Shown: positions 16,512 through 25,079, counted from the stretch's first letter. The stretch is DNA of 64,000 nucleotides from Nocardioides agri (GCF_013778305.1 NZ_JACEIC010000002.1:2071669-2135668), one strand, 5' to 3'. Numbers and translations: made by a program. The notes: generated by a model from the letters alone, not told the origin.

Positions 16512-16831
16512 CGGCCGGCCTCCCCGTCGAGGCGGTCGGCGCCGGCGTCGTCCGGCGGCGGGTCCGGGGTGAGGCCGTGCCGGACCCGGCTGTCGCGGTC
16601 GGCGGCCTGAGCCAGCCGGTAGGCGGTGAGCGTCAGCCCGACGGCGACCACGATCAACGCCATCTGGAACCAGAAGAAGAACGGCCAGCTCCCGAGGGTG
16701 GGCTCCTCACGGTCGTAGAGCGACACCCACAGCGGCAGGATCACCGCCGGCGCCAGCAGCACGAGGATCAGGGGCCACCGGCTCCTGCCGTGGCCGGACG
16801 TCGGCTCAGGTCGATCGGGCAGGTCAGACAT
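16508..16831 (-). CDS. DUF3311 small membrane protein, partner of the symporter
   Basis: 107 aa from the ATG at 16831 (MSDLPDRPEPTSGHGRSRWP). Two transmembrane helices (about 18-38 and 51-75) flank a short loop containing LWVSLYDREEPTLGSWPFFFW, the DUF3311 hallmark region. DUF3311 proteins are regularly encoded just before SSS carboxylate transporters and overlap them, as here by four bases. It may assist assembly or gating of the symporter; no mechanism is known. Confidence 0.85.
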   Translation of the reverse strand: MSDLPDRPEPTSGHGRSRWPLILVLLAPAVILPLWVSLYDREEPTLGSWPFFFWFQMALIVVAVGLTLTAYRLAQAADRDSRVRHGLTPDPPPDDAGADRLDGEAGR

Positions 16832-16854
16832 GCGCGCACCTCCGAGCGGTGACC

Positions 16855-16870
16855 GGTGACGTGCGTCACC
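16855..16870. promoter_or_regulatory. CRP/GlxR-type operator before the carboxylate transporter
   Basis: GGTGACGTGCGTCACC is a near-perfect palindrome (7 of 8 pairs) with the core GTGA-N6-TCAC of CRP-family sites. It lies 24 bases upstream of the DUF3311 start. Cyclic-AMP control of carboxylate uptake is well established in Corynebacterium; the assignment here is by motif. Confidence 0.5.
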
Positions 16871-16915
16871 ATCACGCCTTTTACCCATTCGGGCGAGGCG
16901 GCGAACGTCGGCCGT

Positions 16916-17323
16916 CTACGCCCGGGGTCTGCCGCGGTGGCCCAGCCCCGGCGTCCAGATCCAGCGGCGGCGCGCGAACAGGACCACGAACGCGACCAAC
17001 ACCGCCACCCCCGGGGTGAGCGGTGTCGTCGCGATCAGCACGATCAGCGCCGCCACGGCCAGCGGCAGCCAGCCGCGCGGGATGCCGAGGCAGCGTCGGC
17101 GGTACGCCGGGCCGCTGACGACCGGCCGGTGCGCCGGCACGCCTCCCGCGACCGGCAGGTCCCGGAAGAGGTCGGTCAGGTCGGCCCGGGTGCGGGCGCT
17201 CCAGACCGCGTCGACGCGCTCGGCGTGCTCCTCGGCGGAGAGGCGGCCGGCGACGAAGTGGTCGCCGAGGGCTGCGGCCGCCTGCTCACGCTCGACGTCG
17301 CTCACCCGCAGCTGCTCGTCCAT
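16916..17323 (-). CDS. DUF1707 membrane protein
   Basis: 135 aa. The N-terminal 50 residues are a DUF1707 domain (LRVSDVEREQAAAALGDHF, then AGRLSAEEHAERVDAVWSAR), a short helical module found in many actinobacterial membrane and regulatory proteins. Two hydrophobic helices follow (about residues 84-100 and 104-117), and the C-terminus is basic. The ATG overlaps the PadR stop by one base (TGATG), so the two are translationally coupled. PadR-DUF1707 pairs are common in actinobacteria; the membrane protein may be part of the response that PadR controls. Confidence 0.88.
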   Translation of the reverse strand: MDEQLRVSDVEREQAAAALGDHFVAGRLSAEEHAERVDAVWSARTRADLTDLFRDLPVAGGVPAHRPVVSGPAYRRRCLGIPRGWLPLAVAALIVLIATTPLTPGVAVLVAFVVLFARRRWIWTPGLGHRGRPRA

Positions 17324-18042
17324 CAGGCGTCCTCGGCCTCGGCCGTGCCCTCGTCGCCGTCGGCGAGGATGCCGTAGAGCCGGCGCCGGGCGTCGACGAG
17401 GACGTCGACGGCGGCCTGGCGCTGGGCGTCGGTCCCGGTCGTGACGATCTGCCAGACCGCGTTCATCACCTGCGCGATCTCGGGCCGGAGGTCGACGCCG
17501 TCGCCGAAGTCCTCCCGGTCCCGCCCGGCGGCCTCGAACGGCGCCCACACGGCCGCCAGCTCGGCGTCGTTCTCGGCGGCGTACGCCGCGCCGGCGTCGG
17601 TGAGCCGCAGGCTGCGCCGGCCGTTGACCTCGGCGGTCTCGACCAGGCCCTCGTCCTCGAGCTGCTGGATGGTCGGGTAGACCGAGCCGGGGCTGGGGCG
17701 CCAGGCGCCCTCGCTCCGGGCGGCGATCTGCTGGATCACCTGGTAGCCGTTGATCTCCTCGCCGGCTTCCTGCGCGGTGCGGACGACGTCGAGGATCGCG
17801 GAGCGGACGTCGCCGCGGCGCACCCGCGGTCCGCGCTGGCGCTCGCCCTGGGCGAGGCCGAACAGGCCCGCGACCCAGGGCGGCGGTCCGGGGTGGCCCG
17901 GCCGGCCGAAGCCGCCCGGCCCGCCGCCCCACGGCCCAGGGCCCCACGGCCCGGGGCCCCAGCCGCCGCGGCGGCCGCCGTGCTGGCGGCGCTCACCCTC
18001 GGGGTGCTGCGCCCACTGTCGGTTGTATCCCTTGTGTCCCAT
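17323..18042 (-). CDS. PadR-family transcriptional regulator with Gly/Pro-rich N-terminus
   Basis: 239 aa. The N-terminal 60 residues are low-complexity (GPGPWGPGPWGGGPGGFGRP and similar), followed by the PadR winged helix (RRGDVRSAILDVVRTAQEAG, INGYQVIQQIAARS, PSPGSVYPTIQQLEDEGLVE) and a long C-terminal dimerisation region. The ATG at 18042 is preceded by a GAAGGA-type ribosome site. The CGATATATCG palindrome upstream is a likely autoregulatory site. It is transcribed with the DUF1707 membrane protein. The inducer is unknown; PadR proteins answer phenolic acids, antibiotics or lipids. Confidence 0.9.
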   Translation of the reverse strand: MGHKGYNRQWAQHPEGERRQHGGRRGGWGPGPWGPGPWGGGPGGFGRPGHPGPPPWVAGLFGLAQGERQRGPRVRRGDVRSAILDVVRTAQEAGEEINGYQVIQQIAARSEGAWRPSPGSVYPTIQQLEDEGLVETAEVNGRRSLRLTDAGAAYAAENDAELAAVWAPFEAAGRDREDFGDGVDLRPEIAQVMNAVWQIVTTGTDAQRQAAVDVLVDARRRLYGILADGDEGTAEAEDA

Positions 18043-18136
18043 GGAAGGACTCCTTCGCTGTCTGAATCTGTGTCTGTGTGTGGTGTCATCGCGGGGCGAC
18101 AGTCCTTGAAGGTCGTTCACTGTCGTCAACCTGTCG

Positions 18137-18146
18137 CGATATATCG
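18137..18146. promoter_or_regulatory. Palindromic CGATATATCG, candidate PadR operator
   Basis: A 10-bp perfect palindrome in AT-poor surroundings, 95 bases upstream of the PadR start. Its TATA core makes it stand out in this GC-rich window, and it could also form a -10 region. Assignment to PadR rests on position only. Confidence 0.45.
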
Positions 18147-18195
18147 GAAGCGTACGACGACGGAGGCGCCGCCGCAAGCAGGCCCCACGGTCGGC

Positions 18196-18230
18196 CGGTG
18201 AGTCAGCCGGTGAGTCAGGCGGGAGTCAGG
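18196..18230. repeat. Three tandem 11-12-bp repeats after the M3 peptidase gene
   Basis: The unit CGGTGAGTCAGS occurs twice exactly apart from its last base, then once as CGGGAGTCAGG. It starts 4 bases beyond the peptidase stop codon, between the peptidase and PadR transcription units. No hairpin of terminator strength forms. Probably replication slippage. Confidence 0.5.
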
Positions 18231-18233
18231 CGG

Positions 18234-20150
18234 CTACCGGGCCAGCCAGGCGGCGTACGCGTCGAAGGTGTAGGGCCGGCCGAGGAAGTCCGCGACCAGG
18301 TCGGCGGCGTCGCTGGCGCCGCCGGGGGCGAGCACCCGGTCGCGGTAGCGACCGGCGACCTCGGGGTCGAAGAGGTTCGCGGGGTCGAAGGCCGAGAACA
18401 GGTCCTTCGCGATCACCAGCGACCACATGTAGGTGTAGTAGCCCGACGAGTAGCCGGAGAGGTGCCCGAAGCTGGCGAACATGTGCGTGCCCTCGAGGTA
18501 GGGGAACGGCGAGTAGCGCGCCTGGAGCTCCTGCATCGCGACGGTCAGGTCCGCGGGCCGCGCGGTGTGGAACCAGTAGGACATCGCGGCGTAGAACATC
18601 TGGGTCCGGGCCTGGTAGCCCTTGCCGAAGTCGTCGGCCGCGCGCATCCGCTCCACGAGGTCGGCCGGGATCGGCTCCCCGCTCGCCGACACCGCGAACG
18701 TGCGCAGCACGTCGGCGTCCCAGGCCCACTCCTCGAGCATCTGGCTCGGCGCCTCGACGAAGTCCCACTCCGTCGCGACCCCGGCGAAGCGCGTCCACTC
18801 CCCCGAGCCGCCCAGGACGTGGTGGACGAGGTGCCCGAACTCGTGGAAGAGCGTGACGACGTCGTCGTGCTCCATCAGGCCGCGCGAGAAGTTGCAGACG
18901 AGCGCGCCCTCGGCCAGCTGCCGCCCGGCGAGGCCGTCCGCGAGGGTGAACTGCGCCGCGTGCTTGTACTTCCCCTCCCGCGGGTGCAGGTCGAGGAAGA
19001 TCCGACCGATCCGCTCGCCGTCCCTCACGACGTCGTACGCCGTGACGTCCGGGTGCCACACCGGGGCGTCGGGCACCGCGTCGTAGCGCACCCCGAACAG
19101 GCGGGCGGTCACGTCGAGCAGCCCCTGCCGGACCCGGGCGAAGTCGAAGTAGGTGCGCACGGTCTGCGCGTCGACGTCGTGCCGCTCCTGGCGCACCAGC
19201 TCCTCGTAGTAGAGGGAGTCCGCGGTCGTGATGGAGGTCGCGTCGGGGACGTCGCGGCGGAAGCGCTCGAGGAGCAGGTCGAGGTCGCGGCGCATCGGCC
19301 CCTCGGCCGCCTCCGCGATCCGGTCGATGAACGCCGGGATCGCCTCGCCGGTGCCGATCATCTTCACGGCCGCGTCGTAGGACGCCCAGTCCGGGAAGCC
19401 GACGAGCCGGGCGAGCTCCTCGCGCAGCGCGAACAGCTCCTGGAGCAGCGGCTCGTTCTGCGGCCAGCCGCGCTCGAGGAACGCGACGGTGATGTCGCGC
19501 CGCACGCCGGCGTCGTGGGCGAACATCCGCACCGGCAGCACGTCGGGGTAGTCGGTCGTGACCGTCACCAGCCCGTCGTCGTCCGCCGGGTGCGCGTCCA
19601 GCCAGTCCTGGGGCAGCCCGGCCAGCCGTGCGGGCGGCACCCGCACGGTGCGGACGTCGTCGCGGATGGTGCGGCCGAACTCCTGCCCCACCGAGGTCAA
19701 CCGGTCGTTGATCTGCGCGATCCTCGCCCGCGCGGCCTCGTCGCGGTCGACGCCCGCGCGCCGGAAGTCCTCGAGGGTCTTGTCGAGCAGCCGGGCGGCG
19801 ACGGGGTCGAGCCCGCCGGCGTCGGCCGCAGCGAAGACGTCGTACAGCGCCCGGTCCTGACGCAGCTCGGTGACGTAGCGGTCGACCTCGACCTCGGCCT
19901 GCTCGCACGCCGTGCGCACCGGCTCCGACGGGTGGACGTTGGCCAGCAGCGACGCCGCGGCGGCGACGTTGCTGAGCTGCCGGGACAGCTCGTCCCACGC
20001 GCGCAGGAGGTCCAGGGTCCCGGCCGGCGGCGTGGACCGGAGGTCGTCGGCGATCGCACGGGCGGCGGCCAGCCCGTCCCGGGTCCTCGCCTCCGCCCAC
20101 TCCAGCGCGTCGTCGTCGGCGGGGAGGGCGAGCGGCTCGGGCGCGGTCAT
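18234..20150 (-). CDS. M3-family zinc oligopeptidase
   Basis: 638 aa. The zinc-binding HEFGH lies at about residues 437-441 (in VTLFHEFGHLVHHVLGG), with the third ligand Glu in EAPSQMLEEWAWD about 25 residues later, and the substrate-binding YSSGYYTYMWS near residue 565, all as in thimet oligopeptidase and Dcp-type M3 peptidases. No signal peptide, so it acts in the cytoplasm, cutting short peptides. Its ATG overlaps the ECF42 sigma factor stop by four bases, so it is the last gene of a sigma factor operon, which is an unusual context for this housekeeping-type enzyme. Confidence 0.94.
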   Translation of the reverse strand: MTAPEPLALPADDDALEWAEARTRDGLAAARAIADDLRSTPPAGTLDLLRAWDELSRQLSNVAAAASLLANVHPSEPVRTACEQAEVEVDRYVTELRQDRALYDVFAAADAGGLDPVAARLLDKTLEDFRRAGVDRDEAARARIAQINDRLTSVGQEFGRTIRDDVRTVRVPPARLAGLPQDWLDAHPADDDGLVTVTTDYPDVLPVRMFAHDAGVRRDITVAFLERGWPQNEPLLQELFALREELARLVGFPDWASYDAAVKMIGTGEAIPAFIDRIAEAAEGPMRRDLDLLLERFRRDVPDATSITTADSLYYEELVRQERHDVDAQTVRTYFDFARVRQGLLDVTARLFGVRYDAVPDAPVWHPDVTAYDVVRDGERIGRIFLDLHPREGKYKHAAQFTLADGLAGRQLAEGALVCNFSRGLMEHDDVVTLFHEFGHLVHHVLGGSGEWTRFAGVATEWDFVEAPSQMLEEWAWDADVLRTFAVSASGEPIPADLVERMRAADDFGKGYQARTQMFYAAMSYWFHTARPADLTVAMQELQARYSPFPYLEGTHMFASFGHLSGYSSGYYTYMWSLVIAKDLFSAFDPANLFDPEVAGRYRDRVLAPGGASDAADLVADFLGRPYTFDAYAAWLAR

Positions 20151-21364
20151 GGCGCCAGACTGCCACGCCTCCGGGCCAGGTAGGCGCGCTCCGCGGTGTT
20201 GCCGGACGTCTCGATCGCCGCGTCGTACGCCGCCCGCGCCTCGTCGCTGCGGCCGAGGCGGCGCAGCAGGTCGGCGCGCGTCGCGTGCCAGGCGTGGTAC
20301 GTCGTGAGGTCGAGCCGGTCCACCTCGGCGAGCGCGACCTCGGGTCCGTCGAGCTCGGCGACCGCCACCGCGCGGTTGAGCGCCACCACCGGGCTGGGCG
20401 CGACGGCGTACAGCTGGTCGTAGAGCGTCGCGATCTGCTCCCAGTCCGTGGCGCTCGCGTCGGGGGCGTCGGTGTGCACGGCGTTGATCGCGGCGAGCAG
20501 CTGGTACGGCCCCGGTCGGCCCCGCACCAGGCACTCCCGGACCAGGTCGTGGCCCTCGGCGACGAGCGCGCGGTCCCAACCGCCGCGGTCCTGGTCGCGC
20601 AGCGGCACGAGCTCGCCACGGTCGTCGACCCGGGACGGGCGCCGCGCCTCGGTGAGCAGCATCAGGGCCAGCAGCCCGGCGACCTCGGGCTGCTCGGGCA
20701 TCAGGTCGCGGAGGATCCGGCCGAGCCGGATCGCCTCGCCGGTGAGGTCCTCGCGGATCGAGTGCTGCCCGGAGGAGGCGAGGTAGCCCTCGTTGAACAC
20801 GAGGTAGACGACCGCCAGGACCCCGCCGAGCCGGGCCGTCAGGTCTTCGGCGGCGGGGACCCGGTAGGGGATCTTGGCCGCCGCGATCTTCTTCTTCGCG
20901 CGGGTGATCCGCTGCGCCATCGTGGTCTCGGGGACGAGGAACGCCTGGGCGATCTCGGGGACGGTGAGCCCGCCGAGCAGGCGGAGGGTCAGAGCCACCC
21001 GGGCCTCGGGAGCGAGAGCGGGGTGGCAGCAGGTGAAGATCAGCCGGAGCCGGTCGTCCTCGACGATGCCGGTCGGTTCGTGCGGGGTGTCGTCCTCGAG
21101 CATGAGAGCCGCCTGGTGCTTGGCGTGGCGGTGGGACTCCCGTCGGATCCGGTCGATCGCGCAGTTGCCCGCGGTCGTCGTCAACCAGCCGCCGGGGTTG
21201 GGCGGCACGCCGTCGGCGGGCCAGCGTTCGAGTGCGACCAGGAGGGCCTCGCCGGCCGCCTCCTCGGCGATGTCGATGTCGCCGAAGCGGCGGACCAGCG
21301 AGGCGACGACCCGGCCGTACTCCTCGCGGTAGATCCGTTCGACCGCCGCGTGCGCGTCGGTCAC
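20147..21364 (-). CDS. ECF42-type RNA polymerase sigma factor
   Basis: 405 aa. Sigma region 2 (VERIYREEYGRVVASLVRRF, then EEAAGEALLVALERWP) and region 4 (GGLTVPEIAQAFLVPETTMAQRITRAKKK) are followed by a roughly 200-residue C-terminal extension with TPR-like helices (AVNPSPVVALNRAVAVAE-like region, HATRADLLRRLGR), characteristic of ECF42. The GTG at 21364 is chosen over an upstream in-frame ATG because it follows GTGAGGA by about six bases and avoids overlap with the DGPF gene. ECF42 factors have no classical anti-sigma factor; the C-terminal extension and DGPF partner are thought to take part in control. Confidence 0.92.
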   Translation of the reverse strand: MTDAHAAVERIYREEYGRVVASLVRRFGDIDIAEEAAGEALLVALERWPADGVPPNPGGWLTTTAGNCAIDRIRRESHRHAKHQAALMLEDDTPHEPTGIVEDDRLRLIFTCCHPALAPEARVALTLRLLGGLTVPEIAQAFLVPETTMAQRITRAKKKIAAAKIPYRVPAAEDLTARLGGVLAVVYLVFNEGYLASSGQHSIREDLTGEAIRLGRILRDLMPEQPEVAGLLALMLLTEARRPSRVDDRGELVPLRDQDRGGWDRALVAEGHDLVRECLVRGRPGPYQLLAAINAVHTDAPDASATDWEQIATLYDQLYAVAPSPVVALNRAVAVAELDGPEVALAEVDRLDLTTYHAWHATRADLLRRLGRSDEARAAYDAAIETSGNTAERAYLARRRGSLAP

Positions 21365-21371
21365 CGGATCC

Positions 21372-21725
21372 TCACTCGCTCTGGAAGGGCCGGACCTCGA
21401 CCCGCCCGCCACAGGCCTTCGACCCGTCGGCGGCCCACGTCAGCGCGGCGTCGAGGTCGGGGAGCTCGAAGATCCAGAAGCCGCCGAGCCACTCCTTGGA
21501 CTCCGCGAACGGACCGTCGGTGACGATCGCCTCGGCACCGCGGTTGTCGACGGTGGTCGCCGTCTCGATGGGCTCGAGGCCCCCGGCGAAGACCCAGATG
21601 CCCGCCGCCTGGGCTCGCTCGTTGAAGGCGCCGACGTCGGCGAACATCTTCTCGATCACGGCCTGGTCGGTGGGCAACGCGTCGTCACCCGCGCCGTGGT
21701 GGACGGACAGCATGTACTGCGGCAT
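21372..21725 (-). CDS. DGPF (YCII-like) protein, ECF42 partner
   Basis: 117 aa. The family name motif appears as VTDGPFAESKEWLGGFWIFE, followed by the ALTWAAD...GGRVEVRPF end. DGPF proteins have a YCII-like ferredoxin fold and are the conserved genomic partners of ECF42 sigma factors, probably also targets of them. The stop is 7 bases before the sigma factor GTG. Cytoplasmic; substrate unknown. Confidence 0.92.
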   Translation of the reverse strand: MPQYMLSVHHGAGDDALPTDQAVIEKMFADVGAFNERAQAAGIWVFAGGLEPIETATTVDNRGAEAIVTDGPFAESKEWLGGFWIFELPDLDAALTWAADGSKACGGRVEVRPFQSE

Positions 21726-21894
21726 CGCCTGACTCCTTCATCCGGAGGGCCCGGGTGGCCCTCTCGACCTCTCCACGAACGACCGCGTCCGGATACGACA
21801 CCTTTCCCGAAAACCTCTCGGCTGCCTACCGTGGCGGCCCACACCGTCGGATGTTCCGCATCCATGCCGGCCCTGCTGCCCGTACCCTGAGCGC

Positions 21895-22884
21895 GTGCTC
21901 CCTCGGTCGCTCGTGCGCGCGTGCGCGACGTCCGCCGCGCTCGCCCTCCTGTCGGCCGGCCCCGTCGGCGCCGCCGACGGCGCCCGGCCGCCGCAGGACC
22001 CCCGCCGCACCCAGGGCCTCTTCGTCGACGCGACGATGCCGGCCTACCAGCAGGGCGGCGCCTACCAGCAGCGGATCGGCACGGTGTCACAGTCGTTCTG
22101 GGTGATCCCGGAGGCGTACGGCGTCGACGCGGTGCGCAGCACGGTGCAGGAGTACACCGGCAACGCGAGCGCCGCGCGGAGGACGCCGGTGCTCACCGTC
22201 TACGGCATCCCCGGTCGCGACTGCGGGAGGTACTCCTCCGGCAACCCGCTGAGGACCGCACCGGAGTACCGCGCCTGGATCCGACAGGTCGCCCGCGGGC
22301 TGAGGGGCACGAAGGCGCTCGTCGTCCTCGAGCCCGACGCGCTGCCCCTCTTCAGCAGCGACCTCGCCGCCTGCCCGACCAGGCCGTCCGGCTGGCCGGC
22401 GATGCTCCGGTTCGCGAGCAGGACGCTGAGCAGGACCGGCGCCTGGGTCTACCTCGACGCCGGGCACTCCGACTGGACGCCCTACGAGGCGCGACCCCGC
22501 TTCCTCGAGGCCGCCGGCGTGCAGTTCGCCCGCGGGATCAGCACCAACGTCTCCAACTTCCGGCCCACGGCGGACGAGAAGGCCTACGCGCTCACGCTGC
22601 TGCGCGGGCTGAAGGCGCTGGGCATCAGGGGCAAGAAGTACGTCGTCGACACCTCGCGCAACGGCGGGACGCCGAGCGCCGGCGGCCACGACGCCATCAA
22701 CCCGACCTGGGCGCGGGTCGGCGCGAGGCCCCGGCTGGTGTTCGAGGGTGCGTTCGACGGCAGGCTCTGGATCAAGCATCCCGGCGAGTCCGACGGGTAC
22801 GAGAACGGTGGGCCGGCCGCGGGGCAGTGGTGCGACTTCCTCGCCGACCGGCTGCTCGGGTTCCCCGAGAGCGGCACCTGCTGA
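21895..22884 (+). CDS. Secreted glycoside hydrolase family 6 (endoglucanase/cellobiohydrolase)
   Basis: 329 aa with a Sec signal (about residues 1-26, ending VGA-ADG). GH6 signatures: FVDATMPAYQQ, TVYGIPGRDCGRYSSG with the central active-site loop, LVVLEPDALP (conserved catalytic-region Asp), VYLDAGHSDW, VSNFRP, and KYVVDTSRNG. The C-terminal ENGGPAAGQWCDFLADRLL completes the family pattern. GH6 enzymes invert beta-1,4-glucan bonds. There is no carbohydrate-binding module. The GTG start lies 6 bases after TACCCT (21883-21888), suggesting a leaderless message. Confidence 0.92.
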   Translation: MLPRSLVRACATSAALALLSAGPVGAADGARPPQDPRRTQGLFVDATMPAYQQGGAYQQRIGTVSQSFWVIPEAYGVDAVRSTVQEYTGNASAARRTPVLTVYGIPGRDCGRYSSGNPLRTAPEYRAWIRQVARGLRGTKALVVLEPDALPLFSSDLAACPTRPSGWPAMLRFASRTLSRTGAWVYLDAGHSDWTPYEARPRFLEAAGVQFARGISTNVSNFRPTADEKAYALTLLRGLKALGIRGKKYVVDTSRNGGTPSAGGHDAINPTWARVGARPRLVFEGAFDGRLWIKHPGESDGYENGGPAAGQWCDFLADRLLGFPESGTC

Positions 22885-22894
22885 GGAGGCGACG

Positions 22895-23251
22895 ATGGCG
22901 ACGTACACGGTCAACCCCGACGCCGTGGCCCACGTCCGCGCGCTGATCGACAAGCGGCAGTACGTCCTCGACAGCGACTGGGGCGACGTGCAGCCGCGCG
23001 CCGACGCCGAGAACGCCTACCTCGAGCGGCACTCGTGGGAGGAGTACGCCGCCTGGCACCTCGGCCTCACCGAGGGCGCCAACGACGAGACCAAGGCGCG
23101 CTACGCGTTCGTGTGCGGCGACCTGCGCCGGGTGCACCGCAGCGGCCTCATCGCGTGCGTCTACCGCGCCGCCGAGTGGCGCCACAAGGCGGTCGAGCGC
23201 GCGGCGTACGACCTGCTCCAGCGCCTCGACGAGGTCGCCGGGATCGAGTAG
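22895..23251 (+). CDS. Conserved hypothetical protein
   Basis: 118 aa starting at the ATG with ribosome site GAGGAGGC, 10 bases after the GH6 stop, so probably on the same message. It contains LIDKRQYVLDSDWGDVQP, RHSWEEYAAWHLGL, DETKARYAFVCGDLRRVHRS and CVYRAAEWRHKAVERAAYDL, a strongly conserved aromatic and charged pattern that I recall from many actinobacteria but without assigned function. No signal or membrane helix; cytoplasmic. Its link to glucan breakdown is only by position. Confidence 0.8.
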   Translation: MATYTVNPDAVAHVRALIDKRQYVLDSDWGDVQPRADAENAYLERHSWEEYAAWHLGLTEGANDETKARYAFVCGDLRRVHRSGLIACVYRAAEWRHKAVERAAYDLLQRLDEVAGIE

Positions 23252-23263
23252 CCGGGACTCGGC

Positions 23264-23740
23264 TCACCAGCCCGCGGTGCCGGGGCCGCCCTTGAACGGC
23301 CCGGTGACCCGGCTGGTGATCCACCCGCCGTAGAAGCCGCCGGGCTGCGGCGTGACGACCTCGCCGTCGACGGTGCAGCGGTCGACCGCCCCCGGCATCA
23401 CCGCCACGGCGCCGGCGATCTCCTCGAAGCCCGCGGTGGGGGTCGGGTAGGTCCAGGCGGCGCGGGGCACCACCCGGTCACCGACCACGAGGTCGAAGTA
23501 CGACGCCTGCCCCTTCCACTCGCACCAGGTGTGGCCGGTGGCCGGTCGCAGCACGTCGGCGACGAACGCAGCCCGGGGCAGGTAGTAGGTCGGCGGGTGG
23601 CTGGTCTCCAGCACCCGCCAGCTCCGGTCGCTCGCGGCGACGACGCGGCCGCCGAGCTCCACCTCGACGTGCTCCGCGCTGGCCTCGAGCCGCGGCGGGC
23701 GCGGGTAGTCCCAGACGGACTCGGGAGCGAGGTGGCTCAC
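23264..23740 (-). CDS. DUF427 protein
   Basis: 158 aa from a GTG located 6 bases after TACTGT. Conserved DUF427 features are ETSHPPTYYLPRAAF, TWCEWKGQASYFDL and AWTYPTPTAGFEEIAGAVAV, present in the usual order. The fold is a small beta-barrel; no enzymatic function is established. The protein ends with a Gly-rich FYGGWITSRVTGPFKGGPG segment, which is typical of the longer actinobacterial version. It converges with the preceding hypothetical gene and is divergent from the MFS transporter. Confidence 0.9.
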   Translation of the reverse strand: MSHLAPESVWDYPRPPRLEASAEHVEVELGGRVVAASDRSWRVLETSHPPTYYLPRAAFVADVLRPATGHTWCEWKGQASYFDLVVGDRVVPRAAWTYPTPTAGFEEIAGAVAVMPGAVDRCTVDGEVVTPQPGGFYGGWITSRVTGPFKGGPGTAGW

Positions 23741-23795
23741 ACCTCGACAGTACCGGCGCCCGGAACAGCCGCCCGCCGGGTTAGGTTCGGGAATC

Positions 23796-25079
23796 GTGCA
23801 GCGACTCCGTGGCCTCGTGGCCGACACCCGCCCGCTGCGCAACGACAACTTCCGGCGGCTCTGGATCGCCGGCGTCATCACGATGGTCGGCGCCCAGCTC
23901 ACGGTCGTGTCGGTGCCGGCGCAGATCTACGACATCAGCGGCTCCTCGGCGTACGTCGGCCTGACCGGCCTGTTCGGCCTCATCCCGCTGGTCGTCTTCG
24001 GGCTCTGGGGCGGCGCGCTGGCCGACCACTTCGACCGGCGCACGATGATGCTGATCACGACGAGCGGCCTGATCGGGACCAGCGCGCTCTTCTGGCTGCA
24101 GGCCGCCCTCGGCAACGCGAACGTCTGGGTGCTGCTGGGCCTGTTCGCGGTGCAGCAGGCGTTCTTCGCGGTCAACTCCCCCACCCGCCAGGCGATCCTG
24201 CCCAAGCTGCTGCCGGCCGAGCAGCTGCCGGCGGCGAACTCGCTGACCATGACCGTCTTCCAGGCCGGCGCGATCGGCGGGCCGCTCGTCGCCGGCATCC
24301 TGATCCCGGTCATCGGCTACGAGTGGCTCTACCTCATCGACACGCTCACGCTGTTCGCGACCCTGAGCGCCGTCATCCGCCTGCCCCGCCTCCCGGTCGA
24401 CAACCCGATCGGCTCGCCGGGCCTGCGCTCGGTGATCGAGGGCTTCCGCTACCTGCGCGGCCACACCGTGCTGCTGATGTCGTTCGTCGTCGACCTGATC
24501 GCGATGATCTTCGGCATGCCGCGGGCGCTCTTCCCGGAGATCGCGCACGTCTCCTTCAACGGCCCGGACGAGGGCGGCCTGGTCTTCGCGCTGCTCTTCG
24601 CCGCGATCCCGGCCGGCGCTGTCATCGGCGGCGTCTTCTCGGGGTGGGTCTCCCGGGTCGAGCGGCAGGGGTACGCCGTCATCGTCTGCATCCTCGTCTG
24701 GGGTGCGGCGATGACCGGGTTCGGCGTTGCCGTCGCGCTCGCGGACCACTGGCAGCAGGCGATGCTCGTGGTCGCCCTGCTCATGCTGGTGATCGGCGGT
24801 GCCGCCGACATGGCGTCGGCGGCGTTCCGGACCTCGATGCTGCAGAGCGCCGCCGACGACGCCGTGCGCGGCCGACTCCAGGGCATCTTCATCGTCGTCG
24901 TCGCCGGCGGCCCGCGGGTCGCCGACGTCGTGCACGGCGCCAGCGCGGCGATGGTCGGTACGGCGGCCGCCGCGGCCGGCGGCGGCATCCTGGTGATCGT
25001 CGGCACCATGGTCGCGGCGGTCGCGGTGCCGTCGTTCATTCGGTACCGGATCACCCGGACACCTACCATCACCCGGTGA
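23796..25079 (+). CDS. MFS transporter (EntS-like exporter group)
   Basis: 427 aa, 12 predicted membrane helices. MFS motif A is recognisable as GGALADHFDRRTMM between helices 2 and 3, and NSPTRQAILPKLLPAEQLPA is the segment shared by the EntS/MefE drug and siderophore exporters. The GTG start lies 8 bases after TAGGTT (23782-23787). Its stop overlaps the GTG of the next gene (GTGA), tying it to the zinc-ribbon SDR protein. Likely an exporter of a small molecule; substrate unknown. A link to the SDR product is an inference. Confidence 0.9.
   Translation: MQRLRGLVADTRPLRNDNFRRLWIAGVITMVGAQLTVVSVPAQIYDISGSSAYVGLTGLFGLIPLVVFGLWGGALADHFDRRTMMLITTSGLIGTSALFWLQAALGNANVWVLLGLFAVQQAFFAVNSPTRQAILPKLLPAEQLPAANSLTMTVFQAGAIGGPLVAGILIPVIGYEWLYLIDTLTLFATLSAVIRLPRLPVDNPIGSPGLRSVIEGFRYLRGHTVLLMSFVVDLIAMIFGMPRALFPEIAHVSFNGPDEGGLVFALLFAAIPAGAVIGGVFSGWVSRVERQGYAVIVCILVWGAAMTGFGVAVALADHWQQAMLVVALLMLVIGGAADMASAAFRTSMLQSAADDAVRGRLQGIFIVVVAGGPRVADVVHGASAAMVGTAAAAAGGGILVIVGTMVAAVAVPSFIRYRITRTPTITR

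Noticed and set aside
16916..17947. Longer reading frame running through DUF1707 and into PadR on the same strand
   Set aside because: The upstream part is a shadow of PadR; the DUF1707 gene starts at the ATG overlapping the PadR stop.
23531..25075. Upstream extension of the SDR frame and of several other genes on the same strand
   Set aside because: The extension lies inside the DUF427 and MFS genes and is Arg-rich; the inner GTG at 25076 overlaps the MFS stop in the usual GTGA manner.
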